Source: VAYN01 sp963702075
GTDB lineage: Bacteria; Actinomycetota; Thermoleophilia; Solirubrobacterales; 70-9
Direction of reading: 5' to 3'
Assembly (NCBI GenBank): GCA_963702075.1
Contig: OY969703.1
Location: 248,001-312,000, forward strand
Length of the DNA: 64,000 nucleotides
The notes beneath the pieces are model-generated. The model made no database searches. It saw nothing but the letters and a program-made list of their open reading frames with translations, and was not told the origin of the DNA. The translations under genes and the position numbers were made by a program. How positions within the stretch are numbered: position 1 is the stretch's first letter; each line of letters starts with the position of its first letter. Below are positions 42,150 to 50,838 of this stretch, piece after piece.

Positions 42150-43115
42150 CTAAGCCATCTTTACGGCCGACGGGGGCCAGAGAGTGTGGCGCAGGGTCTC
42201 CAGGACGGCTCGGGCCAGAGCGCTATCGCCGCCGAGCTCGAGCGACTGGTCAGGCCGGCCGGTCAGCCAGCCCAGCCAGCTGCCAGCGGTTCCTCCGATC
42301 CACGCATCCGAATCTCCCTCGGGGCGCGCAACCCAGGAGGTGGGCCGTCCTGCCTCCACGGTCACCATGGCTCCCGCGTACTCCGGCTGCGGTCCGGATC
42401 GCAGCTCGACCGCCAGCCTGCAGCGGCCCGAGAGCTCCTCCGGCAGATCCAGGAGAGGGATCGCGAGGAGGAAGAGGGCCTCGACGTCGATGCGGCTCAA
42501 GGCTTTCGTCGGCTCCGCCGCCCACTCGCGCTCCCATGCCACGGCGGCCACCAGCGGGGCCACTGCTTGCCGGAGCCAGGGCGTGGCCTCATAAGGGGTG
42601 CCGCGGGAGGCCGCGCCGTCGCGTCGCGCCCGCAGCTGCCCGCTGCGCCGCATCGCCGCCAGCCGACGCTCGAGGGTCGGGTAGCTGATGCTGGTGATCA
42701 GTTTCGCCAGCTCGGTCAGCGCCAGAGGGCGAGCGGCCAGCACCCTGACGATGGTCGCGTTCCATCCCTCGACGAAGGCTTTGATCGCGCTTTTCGCGGC
42801 CGGGTCGCCGAGAGAGATCGGCCCGTCAGGCGCCTCGCTCAGCCAGCTCTGAAGCGTGGAGGCGGCGAGAAGCAGTCGCTCGCCGGGGCGCGTGAGCGAG
42901 TAGGTCACGGTGCCGGGAAAGCCGCTCTCCTGTCGCCGTTCAACCGCGCCGAGATCGGCTAGGGCCTTGAGGTAGGAGCGCATGGTGGTCGCCGGGGGAT
43001 GGCCAACCGCCCGGCTCAGGTCCGTCAAAGCCAACTCCTCGTCGCTTAGGGCTGTGAGGACGTGGACGTTGAGCGGGACCGAAAGCAAGGACAACGCAGT
43101 CGCCCCAGCTCGCAA
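42150..43115 (-). CDS. Double winged-helix (HxlR-like) regulator with SCP2-like C-terminal domain
   Basis: 321 residues. Residues about 8-85 form one winged helix (VHVLTALSDEELALTDLSRA, PATTMRSYLKALADLGAVER, TYSLTRPGERLL); residues 115-185 form a second (RVLAARPLALTELAKLI, SYPTLERRLAAMRRSGQL). The C-terminal 120 residues (GRCRLAVELRSGPQPEYAG, VTVEAGRPTSW, LGWLTGRPDQSLELGGD) have the SCP2 lipid-binding pattern, a possible ligand sensor. The start is a TTG at 43115 after AAGGGGG. An upstream hairpin GCCGCGG-CAT-CCGCGGC lies near 43144-43160. Confidence 0.75.
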   Translation of the reverse strand: MRAGATALSLLSVPLNVHVLTALSDEELALTDLSRAVGHPPATTMRSYLKALADLGAVERRQESGFPGTVTYSLTRPGERLLLAASTLQSWLSEAPDGPISLGDPAAKSAIKAFVEGWNATIVRVLAARPLALTELAKLITSISYPTLERRLAAMRRSGQLRARRDGAASRGTPYEATPWLRQAVAPLVAAVAWEREWAAEPTKALSRIDVEALFLLAIPLLDLPEELSGRCRLAVELRSGPQPEYAGAMVTVEAGRPTSWVARPEGDSDAWIGGTAGSWLGWLTGRPDQSLELGGDSALARAVLETLRHTLWPPSAVKMA

Positions 43116-43203
43116 GGCACCACCCCCTTTCCCCTGAACGCGCCGCGGATGCCGCGGCTGGATCTCCCAGCAAGCGCGACATTACCATAAAAAAACCCGA
43201 GTA

Positions 43204-43989
43204 TTAGCTGGCCGGCTGCGCTTTCCGGGCGGCGGCGAAGATCTCGAACTGCGCGTCGGTCGGGTCCTTGGGGCGGCCATTGCCGTGAAAGACGCGCTCG
43301 AGCGCCATCCCGACCGAGTCGTAGAGCTCGCGCAGCTCGTCGACCGTGTAGAGGCGCTGGCGGAATTCGATCCGCTTGTCGAGGTTCTCGAGAACCTCGC
43401 CGAATTTGACCGGGATCATCGCCCCTTCCATGTAGCTGTCCTTCTTGTTCCAGCGGTGCTCGACGAGTTCGACCATCGTCGAGCTGGGGATCCAGGAGCG
43501 CTGGGGCAGGTGGGCGCGGGCGTAGAGAACGTTGGGGACCTGGATCAGGTTCTGGCCACCGGGCTTGAGCGCGCGGGAGATCACCTCGAAGGTGCGGTGG
43601 TTCTCCTCGTCTGACTCGAAATAGCCGACGGCGCCGTCGTTGAGGTTGAGGACGACGTCGAACTCAGCCTCGAAGTCGAGCTCGCGCAAATCGCCCTGGA
43701 CGAACTCCGCCTCCAGGCCCTGCTCCTCCGCATCCTTGCGGGCGATCTCGACCAGTTCCTCGCCGATCTCGACGCCGACGACGGAGAAGCCCTGGCGCAC
43801 CAGCTCCAGCGAATGGCGCCCGGTGCCGCAGGCGAGGTCGAGGATGCGCTCGCCGCCCTGCGGCCGCAGCATCGTCAGCGCCCGCTTGATTTCCGACTCG
43901 GTCCGCTCGGTCCAGGCCATCTCGGCGCTCATCCCCGTGAACGCCGTCTCGTACCAGTCCTGCGGAATCTCGTCCTGAAGAACCGTCAT
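43204..43989 (-). CDS. Class I SAM-dependent methyltransferase
   Basis: 261 residues. SAM-binding motif I is ILDLACGTGRHSLELV; motif II is VVGVEIGEELVEIA; the acidic loop is FVQGDLREL; motif IV is FDVVLNLNDGAVGYFESDEEN. The C-terminal half (YTVDELRELYDSVGMALERVF) is typical of small-molecule methyltransferases; the substrate cannot be told. It starts at ATG 43989. LapA-like and diguanylate cyclase genes lie upstream on the same strand. Confidence 0.88.
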   Translation of the reverse strand: MTVLQDEIPQDWYETAFTGMSAEMAWTERTESEIKRALTMLRPQGGERILDLACGTGRHSLELVRQGFSVVGVEIGEELVEIARKDAEEQGLEAEFVQGDLRELDFEAEFDVVLNLNDGAVGYFESDEENHRTFEVISRALKPGGQNLIQVPNVLYARAHLPQRSWIPSSTMVELVEHRWNKKDSYMEGAMIPVKFGEVLENLDKRIEFRQRLYTVDELRELYDSVGMALERVFHGNGRPKDPTDAQFEIFAAARKAQPAS

Positions 43990-44039
43990 CTCCCTCTCCC
44001 TTGCTGCTCTTCCCCCATTGCACAGGGAAGCTTAAAAGA

Positions 44040-44279
44040 TCAGGACGTATGGTGCTTTTCCTCACGACGATGGCGTCTGACCAGCGGGGCGATGTATCCG
44101 ATCAGCACCCCGATCGCCGCCGCCAGCAGGATCACCACGATCAGCGGCGCGTTGAAGCTGGCGAAGAGGACTTCGAAGCTGACTTCCTGCGAGTTCTGCA
44201 GGGCGACGATGAGGACGAGGGCGCTGAGGATGCCGACCAGCCAGGCGCGCCAGTTGACGGGCTTCTTCTCCTGCGGCAT
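44040..44279 (-). CDS. LapA-domain small membrane protein
   Basis: 79 residues with two helices: WLVGILSALVLIVALQNSQE and LIVVILLAAAIGVLIGYIAP, with the conserved QNSQEVSFEVLFASFNAPL between them, then a basic tail RRHRREEKHH. This is the LapA/YciS (DUF1049) pattern. In Gram-negatives it helps regulate LPS levels; in actinobacteria the role is unknown. Confidence 0.82.
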   Translation of the reverse strand: MPQEKKPVNWRAWLVGILSALVLIVALQNSQEVSFEVLFASFNAPLIVVILLAAAIGVLIGYIAPLVRRHRREEKHHTS

Positions 44280-44320
44280 CTGCCGATCCTAGTCCCCGGG
44301 ATCGCGCGGAGCCCCGGCGC

Positions 44321-45400
44321 TCAGACCGCTGCCGACTGCGGCAGGCGCTTGCGGCTCAGCATCCGCTCGTCGGCGGCCCGGATCAGTGCCTCGAAGTCGC
44401 GTCCGTCCTCGGGGAACACGGCCCAGCCGATCGAGGCGGTGGGAGACGGGGTGCGGGCGTCGGAGTAGCGGGTGTCGAGGGCGCCGCAGACGGATTCGGC
44501 GAGGTCGCGGACGGCGTCGCCCTGGACCCCGGGGGCGACGATCGCAAACTCGTCGCCGCCGATCCGGGCGAGGGTGTCGCCGGAGCGCAGCATCGACTGC
44601 GCGCGCTCGGCGGCTTGGCAGAGGATGGCGTCGCCGACGGGGTGCCCGTGGTTGTCGTTGATCGTCTTGAAGTCGTCGAGGTCGAGGATCAACAGGGCGA
44701 GCGGGCTCTCGTCGCTCTTGCGGCGCCTACCTGCGGGGTGCGAGCGGGCGGCGATCTCGCGCTGGAGCACTGCGTCGAACTGTCGGCGGTTGGCGACGCC
44801 GGTGAGCGGGTCGCGGTGGGCGATGTCGCGGTGGTGCAGCTCCGCCTCAAGCAGCCGCTTCCTCAGACCGACAAGAACCCAGGTCGCGGAGAGGAAGCCG
44901 GCGACCAGACCGATGTAGGTGGGGAGGAAGGCCTCTTCGATCGCGTTGCCGTCGTAGAGGAGCGGGGTGCCGGCGACGAGGATCAGCTCGATCGAGAGCG
45001 GCCAGGCCCACTGCGTGGGGAAGAAGAAAGCCGCGTAGAGGAGGGTCAAGACCAGCATCGGCTGCACGAAGCTCATCGCCCCGCCGGTCAGGAAGATGCC
45101 GAGCCCGACCACGGGGATGGTGATCCCCATCCCCATTCCCAGCACCTTCATCGAGGCGCGGTCCCAGCGCAGCCAGCCGAGAGCCGAGGCCAGGCCGTAG
45201 AGGAAGATCACGGCGCTGAGGGCAAAGATCCAGCCCATCGCGACGTGCTGGGCGCCGGGGAGGTAGCAGTTGGCGACGGTTATGAAGGCGGCGAGGATCC
45301 AGAGGACCCCCGAAATCCTCCCCATTCGCGCCCGCTCGTCGGGGGCTTCGGCGAAGGCTGGCATCGCGGCCGAGATGAGGGAGGTGGGCGGCAGCGCCAT
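44321..45400 (-). CDS. Membrane diguanylate cyclase (GGDEF)
   Basis: 359 residues: six membrane helices in the first 185 residues, then a GGDEF domain with DPLTGVANRRQFDAVL, LLILDLDDFKTINDNHGHPVGD and the active loop ARIGGDEFAIVAPG. It makes cyclic di-GMP from two GTP. An inhibitory site (RxxD before GGDEF) reads RSGD five residues upstream (LRSGDTLARIGGDEF), so product inhibition is plausible. The membrane part resembles no named sensor (MASE-like). No other c-di-GMP gene is in the window. Confidence 0.92.
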   Translation of the reverse strand: MALPPTSLISAAMPAFAEAPDERARMGRISGVLWILAAFITVANCYLPGAQHVAMGWIFALSAVIFLYGLASALGWLRWDRASMKVLGMGMGITIPVVGLGIFLTGGAMSFVQPMLVLTLLYAAFFFPTQWAWPLSIELILVAGTPLLYDGNAIEEAFLPTYIGLVAGFLSATWVLVGLRKRLLEAELHHRDIAHRDPLTGVANRRQFDAVLQREIAARSHPAGRRRKSDESPLALLILDLDDFKTINDNHGHPVGDAILCQAAERAQSMLRSGDTLARIGGDEFAIVAPGVQGDAVRDLAESVCGALDTRYSDARTPSPTASIGWAVFPEDGRDFEALIRAADERMLSRKRLPQSAAV

Positions 45401-45454
45401 ACCTCCCTCATCGGCCGGTCGCTGGTGACCTTTAAGTACCGCCGAGTAGCCGGT

Positions 45455-46921
45455 TCAACCGACCTCTGAGAAGGCGGGCTCCCGCTCCTCCTGAGGCGCC
45501 GCCGGCATCTCCTGGGGCCGCGGCGCCCGCAGGACGAAGACCGCGATCGCCACCGCGATCGCCGCCAGGATCGCGCCGACCAGATAGGCGACGTGGTAGC
45601 CCGAGGTCAGCGCCTGGGCGGCGCTTTCGCCATCGGCGAGCAGGTTCTTCGTGCGCTCGCCCGAGAGGGTGGCCAAGACCGCCAGCCCGATCGCTCCACC
45701 CACCTGCATGCTGGTGTTGACGAAGCCGGAGGCGAGGCCCGCGTCCTCCGGGGTGGCGCCCGACATCGCCAGGGTCATGATCGCCGGGAACGAGGTGCCG
45801 ACGCCGACGCCGATCAGCAGGAACGGCGGCAGTAAGTCGGTCAGGTAGTTGGCGTCGACCGGGGTGCGGGCGAAGAGGAGCAGCGCCACGACGACCATGC
45901 AGACCCCAGGGATCAAGGTATTGCGGGGCCCGAAGCGCATGATCAGTTTTTCGGAGAAGCCGAGCGAGAGGGTCCCCATCACCAGGGTCGTCGGCAGGAA
46001 GGCGAAGCCAACCTCGAGCGGGCTGTAGCCGAGCACCTTCTGCAGGTAGAGGGCGCCGAGGAAGAACATCCCGAACATCCCGGCGACCAGCAGTGCCTGC
46101 AGGGCGTTGGAGCCGGCGACGTTGCGGTTGCGGAAGAGGCGCAACGGCATCAACGGGTTGGCGATCGTCGCCTGCCGGTGGAGGAAAGCCAGCAGCAGTG
46201 CCAGCGAGATCGCGCCGAGAACGAAGATCCGGGTGTCGTTCCAGCCCCAGGCTTCGATCCGCAGGATCGTGAAGACGCCGAGCATCAGCGAGGAGGTGAT
46301 CAGGGCGGCGCCGGGGAAGTCGGCGCCCTCGCTGAGGCCGATCCCGTCCGGGTTTGCAACCAGCCGGGTCGCCAGGTAGGCGGTGGCGATCCCGATCGGC
46401 AGGTTGATCAGGAAGATCCAGTGCCAGCTGATCGCGTCGGTGAGGACGCCGCCGAGCAGGAGGCCGATCGAGCCGCCGGCGGAGGCGACGAAGCCGTAGA
46501 CGCCGATCGCTTTCGCCTGCGCTCCGGGCTCCGGGAACATCGTCACGATCATCCCCAGGATCACCGCCGAGGCCAGCGCGCCGCCGATGCCCTGGATGAA
46601 GCGGGCGCCGACCAGCATCTCCTGCGAGACCGAGGCGGCGCAGACGAGCGAGGCGACGGTGAAGATCGCCAGGCCGATCAGGAAGACGCGGCGCTGGCCG
46701 AGCAGATCGCCCATCCGACCGGCCAGGAGAAGCAGGCCGCCGAAGGGGATCATGTAGGCGTTGACGACCCAGGCGAGGTTGCTCTGGGAGAAGTGGAGGC
46801 TGCCCTGGATCGAGGGCAGGGCGACGTTGACGATCGTCGCGTCGAGGACGATCATCAGCATCCCCGCGCAGAGGACGTAGAGGGCGAGCCAGCGGGTTCT
46901 GTCGTTCTCAGTCGTGTTCAT
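45455..46921 (-). CDS. MFS drug:H+ antiporter, DHA2 (EmrB/QacA) family
   Basis: 488 residues with about 14 membrane helices. Motif A is GRMGDLLGQRRVFLIGL; the DHA2 first helix has MLMIVLDATIVNVALPSI; motif C-like text is GGSIGLLLGGVLTDAISWHWIFLINLP. It should export hydrophobic drugs using the proton gradient. No regulator gene is directly adjacent. It begins 54 bases upstream of the diguanylate cyclase gene start, with a non-coding 180-base gap (46922-47101) separating it from the NACHT gene. Confidence 0.93.
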   Translation of the reverse strand: MNTTENDRTRWLALYVLCAGMLMIVLDATIVNVALPSIQGSLHFSQSNLAWVVNAYMIPFGGLLLLAGRMGDLLGQRRVFLIGLAIFTVASLVCAASVSQEMLVGARFIQGIGGALASAVILGMIVTMFPEPGAQAKAIGVYGFVASAGGSIGLLLGGVLTDAISWHWIFLINLPIGIATAYLATRLVANPDGIGLSEGADFPGAALITSSLMLGVFTILRIEAWGWNDTRIFVLGAISLALLLAFLHRQATIANPLMPLRLFRNRNVAGSNALQALLVAGMFGMFFLGALYLQKVLGYSPLEVGFAFLPTTLVMGTLSLGFSEKLIMRFGPRNTLIPGVCMVVVALLLFARTPVDANYLTDLLPPFLLIGVGVGTSFPAIMTLAMSGATPEDAGLASGFVNTSMQVGGAIGLAVLATLSGERTKNLLADGESAAQALTSGYHVAYLVGAILAAIAVAIAVFVLRAPRPQEMPAAPQEEREPAFSEVG

Positions 46922-47101
46922 GCAAGTTGAGACTCCGGGACTCGGGGAAACTCATCGGTCGCCGTCAAGTGAGGCGGTCCGGCGGGTCGAGGCGCCGGAA
47001 GACGGGCGGCGCAGGGCGGGAATCGGCCTCGCGCTCAGCCCAGTGAGCATAGTCGTCCTCACGGCTCGAAGCTGGCGGCGGTCGCGGCCACCGAGACGCC
47101 T

Positions 47102-50100
47102 TCAGCTTCCGTACGCGAACCAGTCGCCCTCTGCGGCGACGTTGGCGACCCCCTCGAGCTCGATCTGGACAGCTTTCATGCGTCGCTCTTCGCCCAAGGC
47201 CACGACCCCTAGCGGATAGCGCCGCGCCTCTTCCACGATCTTCAGAGCTAGATCTGCCGGCATCGCCGGCAGATCCCTGTAAACGAGCCCGCGCCGGGGA
47301 CGCCAGGTGGAGGCGATGTCCGCGTCAGCCCGGCGGCGCAGCAGACTTGCTGCTTCCTCCCAGCTTCCCCCCGGCGCTGCTCGAGGTGGTTTATAGGAGG
47401 CAGGAGGATCCGCCAGAGCCTCCAGCTCCTGTGCTGCCAGGAGATCGAGTACGGCGCCTGCCTGCTCATCCTCAAAAGGACGGCTACGTAGGTACACATA
47501 CTGGGCATTCCGCCGTGGGAGCCGAGAGTGAACGCAAGCAAACGTCATCGAGTCCACTCTCCCGAGCCAGCGGGTCCTACGGAATGAACGGCGGTGAGCT
47601 GGCGGGCTGCCGAGCAGGCAGCGCGCGATCACTGTCACCAGTCGCTCCCGGAACCTCGAAGAAAGTGACGCCTGCGCCTGCACAAGTTGCTCGTAGGTCC
47701 TCATCAGGGTGTCTTCGCTCGCCCAACACCAAGCAAGCGCCACCACGGTCAGACGCTCGTCCTCAGACTCGGCAATAGTCAGCTGCTCCGCCCACCAACG
47801 GTGGTCGCCGCCGCGCAGTCGCGCTTGGTGAAACCGGCGGCTAAGGGCGATGGAATCGTCCAAGAGTTCTCCTTGCGCGACGATCCGTTCTCCCGGATCT
47901 GCAATTCCGGTCGCCGACAGCGCAAGGTCATGCAAACCCGCGCTGTCGCCGAGCACGCTTCTCCCGCGCTCGATGAACTGCTCCCAGTCTGAGAATCGCT
48001 TGAGGTGATCGGGTGATCCCCAGCCGTCGACATCGCCGATGAACTCTCGAATCGCCTCGTATTCCGGCAGGTTGGTCTCGAAGGCCTTCTTGATCTCCGC
48101 TTGTCGACTTCGGCTCAGCAGGGGTTGCTGCGGGTTGGTCATCAGCACCGATGCAAGTGCCGATAGAGGATGCGTGGGCAACGCCTCAGGCGAAACGATT
48201 TCCGGCTTGCTCAACACCAGTTCACGGGCTCGTCTCTGAGCCCCCTCCTCCGTATCGAACACGCTGAACTGACCGCCCACGAGCAGGGCTTCGCATGTTG
48301 CCACCGAGGCAGGCCCGATCTCGACCTCCCCCTGGCTCAGAACCTTGCCGAGCCGCAGATCCCCGATGCTCAGATAGAGCCGCCTACGCCCTTCGAGGTC
48401 CAACTCGTCGTTCAGTGCACGAAACCTTTCTCGCCTTCCCGCAGCAGCAGGAACCTGCGCTCTGATCATGGCGGCCAGCGCCGCCCGACGATCGATGCGC
48501 TCCTCGAGGGAAAGCGAAGCCCATGCGACCTCTGCAAGTTCCTTGCCCCCGCAGTCAGCCGGAAGCGACAGCATCGTTGATGGAACATAGGCAGAGGTTG
48601 CCTCACTGGCCCCGCCACGGTCCGGAATGTCCTCGCACACCAGCTCGACGACTCGCCGCTGGATGCGGATGTCTTGTTGAAAGGTCCGATCGGCGAGCAG
48701 GCGGGTAGCTACAGCTCGCGGATGGGTGGTTGTCCCCAGACTCCTGTCCTCGTCCAGCGCCTCCAAGCGATCCGCGATCGACGCCAGCTCGCCGCTGTTA
48801 TAGGAGCCGGCATAAAACCGGGTTACGTTAAGCCAATAGGGTCGTTGGGCAATGGCATCGAACCGTTCGGGCCGGGTTCCCGAGCGGCGGTCTCCAGGGG
48901 TCGAATGAGCTGCTGACTCATAGAGAAACCGGGCGGTAAAGAACTCGCGTAGAGGCTGTACCTCGAATTCGAACGTGCCTTGATATCGAGATACCAGTGC
49001 ACCCACACGGTCGAAGACGCCAGCGAAAAGGTCACCGAACAGGTCCGCGGGGAAGCCACGCCCTTCGAGGAACTTTGCGACCCTCTCCTCCACCTCGGTG
49101 AAGGTGAACCTACCATCCCCCTCCGGGCTCTCGGCTTGGCAGTGAAGCAGCCACGCGAGATAACCGTGAAGAGACAGAAGCAGGGGTCGGTACTTGAGAA
49201 CCACCTCGCTTTTTTCGGCCTCTCGGTCGAGGAAAAGGTCCATGTAGCTGTTGTAGAGAGCGGTTCGCTGGTCCGGGAGCGCCTGACCGCGGCGATGGAC
49301 CAGGTCGAGGAGGATTGCTAGCTGCATCGGATTCTGGGCAATGTCCCGAATATGCGGCTCCCGCAGTTTCTCCTCCAGCGTTTCGATCAGCTCCACCCCC
49401 GCTTGATGACCTACCCTGCGGGCATCGACCCACTTCCTTCCGTAGTCCTTGATCAGGGGCGTTTCAAGTGACCGCAGACGTATGGTCTTGAATTTCACCC
49501 TAGAGAACACAGGCCTTCCTCCGAAAGAGGCGGGGCGAGTGGTGACGATTGCTTGCAACGAAGGGCAAAGCTCGGCAAGCCGCGCTACAGCCATGTCGAT
49601 GGCCTCTACCACCTCCTCTCGCATCTGGGTGTCACCCACCTCGTCGAGTCCGTCTAAGGCAAGAAGACCACTCGTTTTGCTTATCACCGCCTGCAAATCG
49701 GCCACGTCGAACTTTGATCCCCCACTGGATCTTTCAACTTCTGCGGCGAGAAACTCCTCCAGGGCGGCCGGAGGAGCATCAGCAGGTTCGGCCTGAATAT
49801 CTCTGTGTCGACGCCTCAGCCAAACTGCGAAATCACGTAGGTCGATTTTGAATGGCAAGCGTTGAGGGCTGACACGATGGACAGGATCGACCTCGGCAGC
49901 CTCCTCCTTTTCGAGGATTCGCATGCGGTGCACCTGGCAGATGTACTGCAGCATGGTTGACTTTCCCTGACCCGGGGCACCCTCTATGACCCCGTATGGC
50001 GCCAACTTCTGAAACTCGCCGTACAGCAACAAGCCAGCCGCCCCGTGCGTGAGCGGATCTGGTCTCTCCTGCCTCACCTCCACTGGCGTCTCTTCCTTGT

Positions 50101-50797
50101 AGTTCAGTTCACTGATGAACCGTCGCACATGCTGTGCTTCCTTTCCCTCCACCAACGGCGTAGCCGGAACGTCGATGAAGAATTTGAGAAGCTCGTTGGC
50201 AAGATCCGCCTGCCTGAACCGGACCTCTCTGTCACCTAGGTACTGCTCCACGAGGTAGGCCTTGATCGCTCGTTGGCGGCGCAGTTCCGCATCGTTATCC
50301 TGGCCGTGCGCCGCCAAGATGCGTAGGAGATCTGGGCCAGTTAAGAGCTCGGGATAGGAAAGCTTCACATCGAATGCACCCTCAAGGCGGCGGTTGAGGT
50401 CATCCCGCCACCAGCAATCCGCTGGAATCGGCAACTCGTCGATTGCCTTCTGCACTTGATCGATTGATCCCGTGTCTAGATGGGCGGTCGGTGAGAAGTT
50501 GGTGATTAGCGTGTACTTGCTTGCGCCACGCTGAACCAGGTTCTCGATCTTTGTTTTCTCTTTTTTCAGGACGCTCTCGATCCATGCAGACGGATTCTGC
50601 AAGGTGGTAGGTGATCGAGCGAACTTCACCTGGAAGATGATCGAATCTTTGGAGCCGAGGCGTACCTGGGCATCGCGGCCGCCGTCCGGTTGAGCGACCG
50701 GCAGGCATTGCACATCTGGGAACGTGAGTGCGATCAACGCTTGGCAGAACTGCTGAAACCGTTGCTCGCCGAGTAACTCGAAGGGATGGTCGGGCAT
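47102..50797 (-). CDS. STAND NTPase: N-terminal PD-(D/E)XK nuclease-like domain, NACHT domain, long C-terminal sensor (1231 aa)
   Basis: Residues 1-110 look like an Mrr/type IV restriction-endonuclease fold: LLGEQRFQQFCQALIALTF, then PDGGRDAQVRLG (Asp42) and IIFQVKF (Gln56, Lys58), the D...(E/Q)xK catalytic pattern. A NACHT module follows with Walker A GAPGQGKSTML (Lys279), Walker B LLALDGLDEVGD (Asp382, Asp385-Glu386) and sensor AIVTTRPASF near 415. About 700 C-terminal helical residues show no named motif and are probably the trigger-sensing part. This effector-NACHT-sensor plan is that of bacterial antiphage STAND proteins (bNACHT/Avs-like). Codon use is visibly less GC-biased than neighbours, suggesting transfer. 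It begins 41 bases after dnaE2 on the same strand. Confidence 0.85.
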   Translation of the reverse strand: MPDHPFELLGEQRFQQFCQALIALTFPDVQCLPVAQPDGGRDAQVRLGSKDSIIFQVKFARSPTTLQNPSAWIESVLKKEKTKIENLVQRGASKYTLITNFSPTAHLDTGSIDQVQKAIDELPIPADCWWRDDLNRRLEGAFDVKLSYPELLTGPDLLRILAAHGQDNDAELRRQRAIKAYLVEQYLGDREVRFRQADLANELLKFFIDVPATPLVEGKEAQHVRRFISELNYKEETPVEVRQERPDPLTHGAAGLLLYGEFQKLAPYGVIEGAPGQGKSTMLQYICQVHRMRILEKEEAAEVDPVHRVSPQRLPFKIDLRDFAVWLRRRHRDIQAEPADAPPAALEEFLAAEVERSSGGSKFDVADLQAVISKTSGLLALDGLDEVGDTQMREEVVEAIDMAVARLAELCPSLQAIVTTRPASFGGRPVFSRVKFKTIRLRSLETPLIKDYGRKWVDARRVGHQAGVELIETLEEKLREPHIRDIAQNPMQLAILLDLVHRRGQALPDQRTALYNSYMDLFLDREAEKSEVVLKYRPLLLSLHGYLAWLLHCQAESPEGDGRFTFTEVEERVAKFLEGRGFPADLFGDLFAGVFDRVGALVSRYQGTFEFEVQPLREFFTARFLYESAAHSTPGDRRSGTRPERFDAIAQRPYWLNVTRFYAGSYNSGELASIADRLEALDEDRSLGTTTHPRAVATRLLADRTFQQDIRIQRRVVELVCEDIPDRGGASEATSAYVPSTMLSLPADCGGKELAEVAWASLSLEERIDRRAALAAMIRAQVPAAAGRRERFRALNDELDLEGRRRLYLSIGDLRLGKVLSQGEVEIGPASVATCEALLVGGQFSVFDTEEGAQRRARELVLSKPEIVSPEALPTHPLSALASVLMTNPQQPLLSRSRQAEIKKAFETNLPEYEAIREFIGDVDGWGSPDHLKRFSDWEQFIERGRSVLGDSAGLHDLALSATGIADPGERIVAQGELLDDSIALSRRFHQARLRGGDHRWWAEQLTIAESEDERLTVVALAWCWASEDTLMRTYEQLVQAQASLSSRFRERLVTVIARCLLGSPPAHRRSFRRTRWLGRVDSMTFACVHSRLPRRNAQYVYLRSRPFEDEQAGAVLDLLAAQELEALADPPASYKPPRAAPGGSWEEAASLLRRRADADIASTWRPRRGLVYRDLPAMPADLALKIVEEARRYPLGVVALGEERRMKAVQIELEGVANVAAEGDWFAYGS

Positions 50798-50838
50798 CGG
50801 TACGGGAAGTCTATTTGTTGTTGGAAGGCCTTTACCAG

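Noticed and set aside
46922..50838. Mobile-element boundaries around the NACHT gene
   Set aside because: No flanking direct or inverted repeats, integrase or tRNA were found; transfer is suggested only by base composition.
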